From the NCBI GenBank assembly GCA_021234155.1, contig JAJEKV010000002.1:27209299-27273298 (forward strand): a stretch of DNA of 64,000 bases, written 5' to 3'. A program made the position numbers and the translations under genes. The stretch is from Isoetes taiwanensis (taxonomy: Eukaryota; Streptophyta; Lycopodiopsida; Isoetales; Isoetaceae). This document shows, in pieces, positions 10,711 to 22,576 of this stretch. The stretch's first letter is position 1. Each line of letters starts with the position of its first letter. Under the pieces are notes generated by a model, which was not told the DNA's origin, did not search any database, and saw only the letters and a program-made list of their open reading frames with translations.

Positions 10711-12500
10711 AAGTGATGTTGCTTGAGCGGTGGACAGTCACTGCAGAAAAATAGTCACTGCAGAAAATGAGCAGTGATTATGGATTGACTTCTTCTGCCA
10801 ATTACCAAATTCTATCCAGACAAATAGTTGAAGCCTGTTAGGTCCCAAAACTACAGATGTTGGTATTTTGTGAAAACATTAGGGCTTGATCTAAAAAATA
10901 AACCTTTCATAGAAGTACTGCACATTCCTTCCTGGCATGTTTTTCCTAATGGGTAAACCAGAAAGCACGGACCACAACTATCGAGCAAAACTCCAGGTCT
11001 ATGAAGGCACTCAAAACTGGCCACACATAGCTTTGACGGCCACTAATCCATCTATTACAAATCCTGTGGTCATTAATAGAAAACATACCAGTTAAATGTT
11101 TTTGATGTTGAAGGCTAAATAAGTTTTGTGATTCCGATGTAATTGCATGGTGCACATTGATGGAAACATATGCTCAATTTGGACAGGGTTTGTTAGTTTA
11201 AAATTCTTTGCTGAGGTCAATACTGATGTCAAAATATTATTTATAGTATTGTTTCAACCGACCACAAAAAGAACAGTTAAAATTAAAATATGTATCTTAT
11301 TAAACATTTAGAATAGCTGACCTTTAGTCCGTGTGTTCGCCGAAAGAAAAAATCCTTTGTCCACCAAGCATTTTCTTCCCTACAATGAAGGAGCTGAGAG
11401 ATACCAACCTAGAATCGTTCCAAACAGTTTTGACCAGACCTGCACGGTTTGAAAGTTTCCACGGTCATATAAGATTTTCATATCGCCCCTCCAAATGAAT
11501 AGTATATGTATGAAATTAGCACCTATAAGTGCATTGTGTTGCTTCTTTGGCTGTGTTATATGTAGTTGATGATCTGCATTTGTTGTCACATATCTCACTA
11601 GCGCCCTTTCTCTCTAGTGTCTTTGCTCACTTGCTCTTTATCTATCTAGGATTTCTGCTCGCTTACCCTTTCTCACTCTAGAGTTTCTACCCCATGGACC
11701 TCTCTTTCTGGAAGGTGGTTCCCTTAGAAGTCAATTTTAAACACAAATTGCTTTCTACGAGTGACACTGGTATATTTAGCTCCGTTTAGCTCATTGTGAT
11801 TCACCTTAAATCATAGAAGTAATATTGGGTTGGTATTGCTTTCTTTTTCGAGTCAGGTCTTCATTCCGAAGTTATTATACTGTATTTTGAATCCAATTTA
11901 GATTGTGCTAGCTAGAAGCACTATTGGATGGTACTGCTTCCTTATTTGAATCAGATCTTCAGTTTGCATTAGTGATGGGGAGACACGCCCAAAAGCAGCA
12001 ACATCCTCAAGAAGCATTAGAAGGGGTATGGACACGTCAGTAATGAGCGTCCGGTTTCTTGAATTGCTTGTCTTTTTCGATTCAAACTCAATTCTTGGCA
12101 ATTTCTGGTGAATTCCTGGGATCTGAGACAACATTTGTGGATCAATTTTGCTAGCCTTGTAGGGGCTTGCCTTCCTCATGATTCCTGACATCAGAAGCAT
12201 CAAATGGATACCTTACAATTACCAAACATAATTCAAGACCAACTTGTGGTTTTTTGCAAGAATCACCTTTGGACCTGTGGAACTCTCATTTCCTAGCAGT
12301 TTTTTTCCTGAAGAGCTATTCACACCAGAATACTCCTCTATGCCGAGTACTGTGGAATTTGAGACTGAAATTATTGATTCTTGGCTTCAAGAATTTGTCG
12401 GTTTTTGCTTCTCTCCATTTTTGTCTTGCCTTTGCCCTTTGATATTCTCTTTGCACCTCCGCCCATTTTCCTCGTGCTTTTGTAGCTTTCACCTGGTTCA
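10711..12500. other. Intergenic, nothing recognised
   Basis: Mixed AT-rich sequence. Short frames (for example 10946-11155 and 11898-12203 on the minus strand) carry no motif I can name. Confidence 0.4.
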
Positions 12501-12506
12501 TTCATC

Positions 12507-13620
12507 ATGGATTTTAAAAGAGAGGCCTACCCTAAATTTCTATTCTTTCTTCATGCTTTCTCCGATCTTGCGCCTCCAGATCGTCCTAAACTTCTTGAAC
12601 AGTTAAGATCTTACCATGAAAATCCTAAAGATTTCATTTTCTTTGGTAATTTTGCTAATTCATTGGGTGGGCAGTCTTTGATGGATCCAGTCAAAGGACC
12701 GGATTATCGTGGTCAATTGCCTGCATTGGATCCTGTCACAAATGTTTCACTACCATATGGAGAAGTCAGGCCGACTCAAGAAAAGCATTATGACGATTCT
12801 TTGAACAAAACTCTCTGAAACCCCCAGCCATTCAAAACCCCCTTTTAGAGCAAAAAAGCATGATCTCTTCAATGGCATTTTCTTGAATATCCCTTCAGTG
12901 CATGCCAAATTAAATGCTTTCCACGATTCTGCTGTAATTGTGAAAGTAAACAAAATTGGATAAACTTTGGTCCTTTTGCTTGAATCTCCACAAAGGCATT
13001 CTGATTAATGCTATATACTGGATATAATCCCGCTACATTATGATTGAATGTGGAAGCAAAAGAACTGCTAATTTTTTCCTTAATTATGGTCCCTTAACTT
13101 TTGAATCCTTTCAACTTTCCTTCCTCAAATGGGACCCAAAATTTGAAATTGCTAACTTGGATAATCTCTGTGTTGCTTCTACAACTCTCCAAGGTCTAAA
13201 TCCCATATACTAGAATGGAGATTGCCTTAAACGTCTATTTGATTCTATTGGCTCCTATATTTCAACTGAATACTCTCCATACAGACCTCCACGCTCACTT
13301 TTTCAGCTTGACCTCTCAAAAGATATTCCTCTACAAATCTCCTTTGCTAATATCTTTAGTCAGAGATCTTATCTATCACTGAGATAGTCAGGGTTGCCAC
13401 CTCAATGCCAAACTTGTAAGGTCAGACACTACTGGTATGAAAATTGTAAAGAAAAACTGGCTAATTCTCCTCAGGTAGCCAGTCAACATGGTCAACAAAA
13501 TGATGACAATAATGATGACAATAGTAAGGAGAAGGACTTTGACAAAGGTAAAAGGGATTTCCAAGTCAAATAACAAGTCAATCAACAAGTCAACAAGGTT
13601 GGTCAAAAGATTAACCATCC
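12507..13620 (+). pseudogene. LINE ORF1 remnant (DUF4283-like with zinc knuckle)
   Basis: It starts as a 103-codon frame (MDFKREAYPKFLFF...). It continues across several stops with pieces typical of plant LINE ORF1: KWDPKFEIANLDNLCV at about 13130, then PRSLFQLDLSKDIP, and a zinc-knuckle-like CQTCKVRHYWYENC near 13407-13448 with spacing close to CX2CX4HX4C. ORF1 proteins of this class bind element RNA. The layout resembles ORF1 of LINE D at 30 kb, so the two are likely relatives. Heavily mutated and not functional. Confidence 0.65.
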
Positions 13621-14535
13621 CCGTTTGAATCAGAATTCAAATAGTAAAGTCATTGACCAAGTGTTTAACAAGGTTAATAAAGATAATGCAGGATCAATTG
13701 GATCATGTATTATATCTAAGGAATAATAACTTTGTCTGGACTAAGGTCAATGGCAGTTATAAAAGAATACAAAGGAAGAAAATGATGAGAGATACACAAG
13801 CACAAAATAATGTGACGGTTCAAAACAGGAAAATTGATCAATATAAGCAGATATATAGTAGAGACAGAAATACTTCTCAAATGATTTAAGTATTACAGAA
13901 TCATGAAAGCAACTCAAAATAACTTGAAAGAAAATGGGAATTTGGCTGCTAATAAAGATAAGGCCAAAGATCTTCATGATACTCTTAGCAAATTTATATT
14001 GGATGTTAAAGGTTTAACCAGCAAATCTGATTCAGAACTAGACATTTCAAACCAATTAACAAGGGTAAGAGTGATTCATTAGGCAAGAAAAGCGAACATT
14101 ATTCAAAGAAAACTGTGAAGCAAGCTTCCTATATCAATGGTGATGGCTATGTGAAGGATTGTGATATCCATTAAATACTGAAGTTGTCCCTGCTCCACCA
14201 CAAATGCTGTTACTCTTAATGAAGTAGTTCATGTTGGAATTGACAAAGAGGCTAATGCACAATCTGCAAACTATAGTCATACTGCAAAACAAGCTACTAT
14301 AATTGATCCTGTGCAACATGAAGAACAGATGGAGGAGGGTCAAATAATTGGTAACTCTAATCAATTCCAGGTATTAGCTGACCTTAACTATGATCTTGAT
14401 GTAGACTTAATGTGAGCAATTACCTTCCTACACCTAAGCAATTACATGTGCCAAGCTATCTTCCTTCTGGTAAACCTGCTAGCATACAGACCACTCTTCT
14501 TTAGAGTATACGGATGATTCTTTAGTCATTTCTCC

Positions 14536-15240
14536 CAATGAAGATGAGATTCTCAATATTCTGAAATCTTTTGGGAAAAACAAATCTCCTGGTCTTCCTA
14601 GTGAATTCTACATTCACTTCTGGGATATTGTTAAGTTTGATCTTCTTTCTATGGTTAGAGGCTTTTGGAATGCAAATCATCTTCATCCCTCTATCCCGGC
14701 TGGTTTTATTGCTCTAACTCCTAAAGTGGATAATTCTTCTGTCTTCTCTGAATGGAGACCTATCTTTCTAACTAATACCTCTTACAAGATCTGTGCCAAA
14801 ATCATAGCCTCCAGAATCAAGGCCTTCCTTCAAGAAAACATTAGCCCGCATCAATCTGCCTTTCTCCACAATAGGTCCATTCTGGACAATTATATTGTAA
14901 CTATGGAAGATCTTCATTGGAATAAGGTCTCCAATCAAAATTGTGTGTTGCTTAAACTAGACTTCAAACGAGCCTTTCATATTGTTAGATGGGATTTCTT
15001 GGATTATGCTCTTACTAAGATGGGTTTTCATCCGAAACTCAAGCTTCTTCTTCATGGCCTCAATGTCAATTCTTATTCTGCTGTAATCTTAAATGGCTCT
15101 CCTTCTCAATTCTTTTCTTTATCTTGAGCTGTGAGACAAGGATGTCCTCTTGCTCCAGATCTATTCTTAATTGTAGCTGATATGCTAACTAGGGCTATAC
15201 ACCACCTAGCTTTCAGCTCTATCTGTAGGAAGTAAGAAAG
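14536..15240 (+). pseudogene. LINE reverse transcriptase remnant
   Basis: The frame runs NEDEILNILKSFGKNKSPG, then PAGFIALTPKV, EWRPIFLTNTSYKICAKI, SPHQSAFLHNRSILDN and LLKLDFKRAFHIVRWDFL. These are the N-terminal fingers and motif A (KLDFKRAF) of an L1-type plant reverse transcriptase. A TGA at 15125-15127 interrupts it just before VRQGCPLAPDLFLI (motif B). The FADD box and everything after it are absent, and the endonuclease domain expected between ORF1 and RT is deleted (only about 100 bases separate them). The right edge is the insertion point of the LTR element at 15247. Confidence 0.85.
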
Positions 15241-15246
15241 GAAAGA

Positions 15247-16617
15247 TGGAGTTAATCCAAAGGAGAACTAAATGGGCAACTGTCACCTGAGTCCAAAGTA
15301 ATATGGAAAGAAACAAACACATCATCACAACACAACTTCATCAGTTAATATTGTCCAGGGATGATCAATCCCTCATCCGGGTCCACCAATATATCGTTCA
15401 TGACACGATATATGCTTACATACCAATCACCTGGTATACATGTTGCTCTTCCGCCTAGATCCCTTCGGCATCGACAAATGGCTGGTTCATTCAAGCAGTT
15501 AATTATTATCTTATCATAATCATTCGCTTAAACCATGTACAACCACAATAAATAAGAACCCAAAGATAAACAACTAGCAAATACAACTGCAAAATAATCT
15601 AAAGAATGAAAAAGGAAAGAAAGAATAATTTTTATTGTCCAAGAAGATCAAACGGTCTATAAGGAAAGAACCTAAATATACGTAGTAAAAGAAATATGTC
15701 ATCCAACGTTAAAAAGAAGGGTGAGACAAAAACGAGTGCCCTAGGCTAGATGTGAACCTAAGTTTGCAAGACGACAACTCAAAATACCGACCAACTGGAC
15801 TACAAGCTTTCTATAAAATGAAAAAACAAATAATTATTAAAGAGGACAGAAAAAAAAAAAAAGAAATAGAGGAGGAATACAAAGGTCTACTGTGCGTTGG
15901 GCATGTTGGAATGACCAAGAAGGGTTGGAACAAGCCGAAATGAGGTCGGATCTTAGGGAACATGACCGATTTTGAAGCAAATGCAAATTTGAGACAAGAT
16001 GATTCAACATAAGCCATGAATTTGATGCGAAGGAGAAGATACAGGGCATCAGTTTAGGGTTCAGCTATGGCTATTGAGGTCTTGAGAATAGTATTCGACA
16101 TAAGACACAACTCTGAAGTAAACATAAGGCTTCATAGCCTCCTTACAGAAGCATGAATTCATTCAATTCTCTGCAAAACAGCCTAGCAATGATTTCTTAC
16201 AAAAGGAGGGAGATTCACAAGCAAGGAAAAGAAAAAAACATACAATAAACCAATATGAACGGCTCCAAGCCATCACCGAATCCCATAGGTTTTAGCTCTG
16301 GTTAATCCACCAGTTCGGATTTCTCTCCTAGAGCAAGGCTTGTTGGCGCTGGCAAGAGGCTTGGATTTCGACCCATAAAAGAACCTTTTTTAAAACTATT
16401 AGGTAGACAAATATCCTCTCCTTTCCAATTAATAGAAAATATCTTTCTATCCTTACAGATTCTTATCCATTTTATCTCCTGTAATCATGGCTCTGCTATT
16501 CTAGTTCAGATATTCCCTCTACTTTTCTCAGATATCTACCGTTTCTTAGTATAGATACCATATTCAATTTGTTCCCCAACCTTGCGATTCTTTCCCGACA
16601 ACCCTCTAGGTGCGTCA
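15247..16617 (-). repeat. 3' LTR (by minus-strand orientation)
   Basis: About 1.37 kb, collinear with 17461-18849. The shared phrases include the ATATCGTT...ACACGATATA segment, ACCATGTACAACCACAATAAATAAGAAC and the tail GCTTGTTGGCGCTGGCA. Differences are scattered, so the insertion is not recent. Confidence 0.8.
15741..15812 (-). other. tRNA-like segment inside LTR (left copy)
   Basis: On the minus strand, TAGTCCAGTTGG (A-box-like) is followed about 35 bases later by GGTTCACATCT (degenerate B box). It is collinear with the better preserved copy at 17885-17955. It is not a functional tRNA. Confidence 0.4.
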
Positions 16618-16778
16618 TATTTTCTTCCACACTAATTGATTTGCCCAAATTAGAATATGTAATACCTCCGATTAAAACAGACAGCTTTGGCTTAAAACCC
16701 TTGATATACTTATCTGCTAATTGTTCTGGCTCAAATGAGGTCCATAAGGTACAACTACGGAAACTTTATTGTATAGCC

Positions 16779-16872
<94 letters not shown>
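16779..16872 (+). repeat. (AAT)n microsatellite in gag remnant
   Basis: About 31 triplets. It produces artefactual poly-Asn, poly-Leu and poly-Tyr frames. Confidence 0.98.
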
Positions 16873-17303
16873 GATGTTGTTTATAACAATTGAGGAAATC
16901 GTACATCTTTGCCAATCTATATCCCACTGGCAAGTAATGCAACTGTCGAAAAACATCCCAATCAATATCTCCAAAAGTAATGTGTGTCTTCATATAATCA
17001 GCCCACCAAATCTTGGCGAAACTAGTGAGCAACAAGTCCGCAATGACAGCTTTTTGCTTCGCATGGGTCTTCTTCACACTGAAATAAAATTCAATAATAC
17101 GAAGCCATGCGTCCACATCATCACTTGTAATATCCTTTCCCGTAAACTTTTCCTATTTGATATTACGAAGAATTTTGTTGATTTCATCCACTTTAGGATC
17201 TTTGACAGCACGCATGGTTTTGAAGCAAACCCAGTTGTTGCTGAACTCTTTGCAATATCTGGCCTGACACCTGCATCGCATCATTATCATCTCCTCCTTC
17301 CAT
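16873..17303 (-). pseudogene. Retrotransposon gag fragment
   Basis: It starts at an ATG (17301-17303) with MEGGDDNDAMQVSGQ. One frameshift and one stop near 17150-17230 precede the recognisable gag segment DDVDAWLRIIEFYFSV...AVIADLL..FAKIWWADY...DWDVFRQLHY. This corresponds to the retrotransposon gag (Ty3-type) core: 'W...E.YF' helices followed by 'A..WW.......W..F...F'. The reading runs into the (AAT)n tract, so the capsid C-terminus and nucleocapsid are missing. It is the only coding remnant of the element. Confidence 0.65.
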
Positions 17304-17884
17304 GATAATCAATAAATCACCCTTTAGCAAGTTTGTTAGATTTCTAACAAACAATTAGGGTACACCCTTAATAAGCTAGGAATCAGAACATAAGTCAAGT
17401 TCAAGCATATCAAAAAAAAATTATTCATTTCAAGTCCTTACGCTGATTTTTTTTTTTTAATGGTCCAGGGAAAGACTACGTGGGCAACTCTCACTTGGAT
17501 CCAAAGTAATCTAGAAAGAAATAAATACATCATCATAGCACAACTTCATCAGTTAACACTATCCAGGGATGATAAGCCCCTCGCCCGAGTGTACTCATAT
17601 ATCGTTTGCGACATGATATACTATATACCAATCATCTGGTATACACGTTGCTCTTCCACCTGGATCCCTTCGCAACGACAAAGGGGCGGATTCATTCAAG
17701 CAGTTAATTCTTAACTTATTATAATCGTTCGCTTAAACCATGTACAACCACAATAAATAAGAACTCAAAGCTAAACAACTAGCAAACATATTTGCAAAAT
17801 AATCTATAGGAAGAATAAATATATATATAGTAAAAGAAATACGTCATCCAACGTTAAAAAGAAGGGCGAGACAAAAACGAGTGT

Positions 17885-17955
17885 CCTAGGCTGGATTTGA
17901 ACCTAGATTTGCAAGTCAACAACCCAAAATATCAACCAACTGGACCACAAAGACA
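17885..17955 (-). other. tRNA-like segment inside LTR (right copy)
   Basis: On the minus strand, TGGTCCAGTTGG (17936-17947) fits an A box and GGTTCAAATCC (17893-17903) is a perfect B-box match. The spacing suits an internal Pol III promoter. The D- and T-loop-like parts are recognisable but the stems are imperfect, so it is a tRNA-derived (SINE-like) relic rather than a tRNA gene. Both LTRs share it, so it was part of the LTR before this copy inserted. Confidence 0.45.
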
Positions 17956-17974
17956 AATACCCATCAAAAAGACA

Positions 17975-18098
<124 letters not shown>

Positions 18099-18849
18099 GA
18101 GGAATATAGAGGTCTACTGTGCGCTAGGCATGTCAGAATGATCAGGGGGGGTCAGAATAGGCCGGAATGAAGTCGAATCTTAGGGAACATAGCCGATTTT
18201 GAAGCAAATGAAGATGTGAGATATGATGATTCATCATAAGCCATAAATTTGATGCAAAGGAGAAGATACAGGCATCACAGTTTAGGATTCAGCTATGGCT
18301 ATTGACGTTTTGAGAATGGTATTCGATATAAGACACAACTCTGGAGTAAACACAAGGCTTTATAGCTTCCTCAGAGAGGTATGAATCCATTCAATTCTCA
18401 GCAAAACAACCCATCAATGGTTTCTTACGGAAGAAGGAAGATTCACAAGCAAAGAAAAGAAAAAACAAATAATAAACTAATATTAACGGCTCCAAGCCAT
18501 CGCAAAATTCCATGGGTTTTAGCTCCGGTTAACCCACTAGTTCAGATTTTTCTCATAGAGCAAGGCTTGTTGGCGCTGGCAGAGGCTTGGATTTCAACCC
18601 ACAAAAGAACCCTTTTTTATACTATTAGGATATTAAAGTTAGAAAAATATCCTCTCCTTTAATAGAAAATATCTTCCTATTCTTACAGATTCTTATCTAG
18701 TTTATCTTCTCTAATCATAGCTCTGGTATTCTAGTTCAGATATTCCGTCTATATTTCCTCAGATATCTACCGTACCTTAGTATAGATATCGTATTCAATT
18801 TGTTTTCCAACCATTGCAATTCTTTCTCGACAAACCCCTAAGTGTGTCA

Positions 18850-20220
18850 CAAGAAGTGTACTTGCAATATGGTTCTATCATTGCAAAACAATAAATGTTA
18901 CAATTCTTAGCAGTGAATCCTTTAAAAGGGTTAGTGTTCTTTTGTTGGCTTCTGTGATACACAATTTGAAAGGAAAAATAAGGAGCCAATTGGAGATTAC
19001 CTTTGTTAAATCAAGGATTTATCTTTGTAAAGTAGTGAAGGATGAGTTGACAACTTTTTATCTGCATACCTACAAACGCTGACTCTGCCAGCACTAAATT
19101 CTTGTATATCTATATGTTAAGTTTTGTCTTCTTGAACCTTGAGGAGCTTACATATAACGTTTGTATGATTTTTCTTCCATGCTCTTTTCAATGCATTTCA
19201 TGGAAGGATAACTCTCTACAGTAAATGAATCCATATAGTTAACAATAGTTGATGCATTTGTACAGTATGCTCGTAGATTAAAGGCCATGAACCCATCCCA
19301 AGCCCTTCTCTGTGATCTTTATTGGCTAACCGGGCGATTCTTACGAATTGAGCATCATATGCGCAAGTGAGGTCTAGCTCAATCTAGCACTGATGAGGGA
19401 GATTGTGACTACACCTCTTTCTAGTTGGAAATGCTATGAAGAGCAGGGTTGTTAGAGTCCCTTTAATAAGAAGAGTTGGGGGTAGAGTTGCCTCTGTCTC
19501 TAGGTGGATTGTGTCCTAGTGGAGTTCAAGTTGGTACGGGTCGATTGTTCCCCATAGGCTTTCTAGATTTGTGCTCAGTTGAATCGTTGAGGCAGATGCT
19601 AGTAGTGAGGCTCTGTTACGGGTGTTGTTGTCTCCAAGCTCAGTCTAGTTCTTCAAAAGATCTAAGTCCTCATAAAGATTGCAAGAAGGCATGCCTGTTG
19701 AAAGTATGATCCTTTCACGATGTGGCTTGGAGAAGTCACGACCTTCAAGATATGGCGATTTGCCTGGAGATCACGACCTTCATTGCATGCCTATTTGCTA
19801 AGGGATCATGGCCTTCAGGGCGTGCCTATTGTTAGAAAGGTTTCGAAGTTCACGACATGACTATTTTCTATGGGGTCACAACCTTCACGGTATGGCCAAT
19901 TGTAGATGCATCACAACGCTCATGGCGTGATCAGTTTCTTGAAAGTTACGGCCTGGAGAGCATGAGATTGTTAAGCATCATCACAACAAGGACGACTGCT
20001 CAGATTCACATGTAGATCTAGGAGTTAATTGCCACTTCTTAAAATGTCTGCTTTGGCTCGCTTGTGCCGCCACTGCTGCTCCCGGGTCACCGCTTTTGCC
20101 CGTCTGCTGCTGTCTGTCGCTTTGCACTGTCTGTGCCTGCCCTCTCTTTCTCTATCACTTTGCACTTCTCGCTTGCTCCGCCTTTTGCCTGCACCGCTGT
20201 TTATACGCCTCTGTCATCGC
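18850..20220. repeat. Intergenic; degenerate ~40-bp repeats at 19720-19960
   Basis: No gene is recognised. At about 19720-19960 a loose unit resembling TCACGACCTTCA(T/A)GGCGTG...CTATTTGCTA recurs five or six times with heavy divergence. The rest is unassigned. Confidence 0.5.
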
Positions 20221-20222
20221 TC

Positions 20223-21451
<1,229 letters not shown>

Positions 21452-21505
21452 ATCTGCATTTACTTTGGCGAAAACCGAAACGGTGAATATCTGTAAATAG
21501 GGGAT

Positions 21506-22576
21506 TTGGGGCCCGAGATTGATGGTGTCGATGCTATTGCTGGGCAGAAGAAGCTGGAACTGGAAGATTTGTTGGCCCAAACTGCAGAAACAGGGGATTT
21601 CGTTGCTGAACAGAAGAAGCCAGAAATGGAAGACTTGTTGGCCGAAACTGCAGAAACAGGGGATTTGGGGGCTTCTGCTGAAACAGGGTATTTCGAAAAT
21701 GATAACACAATAGGGCTAGGGCAAACAAAAACCCACATGAAAACGTCTGCTGTGATTGGCAAAACAGGGAGTATTTCGACTGTAAACTCTGTAATCAGGG
21801 CTAACAAAAACAAAACTGAAACTCTGGGAGATGCTGGGGTCACCAAACAGGACTTATTGGATGCAGTTGGGCAAATGCGGGCAGCAATGGAAGTCTCGAC
21901 CTTGGCCATGAAAATATCGATGGAAAATTCTGTTCAAAACATGGTCAGTGATCTCAAATCATTCTTGCTTGCCCATGTACAATCTGAAATAGAGAAATGT
22001 CAAAGCAGGCTGATGGCAGAGCTGGAGCAATTTAAACAGGGTATTCGAATAGAACTGGAAGATTTTAAGCAGGAGGTTATGAAAGGAGATAAAGATGTTC
22101 TGAGAGGAGATAATGATAGTGATACAGAATCAGAAAACCATAATGTATCAGACATTCAAAACCAGCTAGCATCTTTTATGGAAGAGCAAGAAAGAAAAGA
22201 AAAAGCTTTGAATATTCGCGTAGTTGGAATACCGGAGCAAACTAAAGAAAGAACCAAAGAAATTGTACAAGCTTTCTGTGAGAATGATCTTGAGCTAATG
22301 GATACAGGCATTACAGATGCATTTCGTATTGGTAAGCAGAATGGCAGGGACAGACACATTATTGTTAAGTTTCGCTCACGAGAGGATAAATTTAATGTAT
22401 TGAAACGGAAATCCATGCTCAAAGGGAAGAAAATTTGGATCAATGACGACCTTACAAAAACCCAGCTAGAAGAATACAAAGCTCAATTACATGTACTCAA
22501 GGACGCAAGACAAATGGGGAAGAAAGCATTCTGGAAGCGCGGCAAAGTTGTGGTAGAAAACCAAGAGGACGCATAG
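21506..22576 (+). CDS. LINE B ORF1 (coiled coil + L1-type RRM)
   Basis: The open frame covers 356 codons, but its first codon is TTG; the first in-frame ATG is at 21626. The N-terminal part holds two copies of a 24-residue acidic repeat (..ELEDLLAQTAETGDF.. and ..EMEDLLAETAETGDL..). A long helical region likely to form a coiled coil follows (about residues 110-200). The C-terminal RRM-like domain is typical of L1-group ORF1 proteins: ALNIRVVGIPEQTKE, DAFRIGKQNGRDRHIIVKF, then LKGKKIWINDDLTK. Such proteins coat LINE RNA and act as nucleic-acid chaperones. The frame closes with TAG (22574-22576) and is the same frame as ORF2. I see no internal lesion. Confidence 0.85.
   Translation: MGPEIDGVDAIAGQKKLELEDLLAQTAETGDFVAEQKKPEMEDLLAETAETGDLGASAETGYFENDNTIGLGQTKTHMKTSAVIGKTGSISTVNSVIRANKNKTETLGDAGVTKQDLLDAVGQMRAAMEVSTLAMKISMENSVQNMVSDLKSFLLAHVQSEIEKCQSRLMAELEQFKQGIRIELEDFKQEVMKGDKDVLRGDNDSDTESENHNVSDIQNQLASFMEEQERKEKALNIRVVGIPEQTKERTKEIVQAFCENDLELMDTGITDAFRIGKQNGRDRHIIVKFRSREDKFNVLKRKSMLKGKKIWINDDLTKTQLEEYKAQLHVLKDARQMGKKAFWKRGKVVVENQEDA

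Noticed and set aside
16569-17116. Long poly-Asn, poly-Tyr and poly-Leu frames
   Set aside because: They are translations of the (AAT)n microsatellite. Only the part of the minus frame at 16873-17116 outside the tract is real gag.
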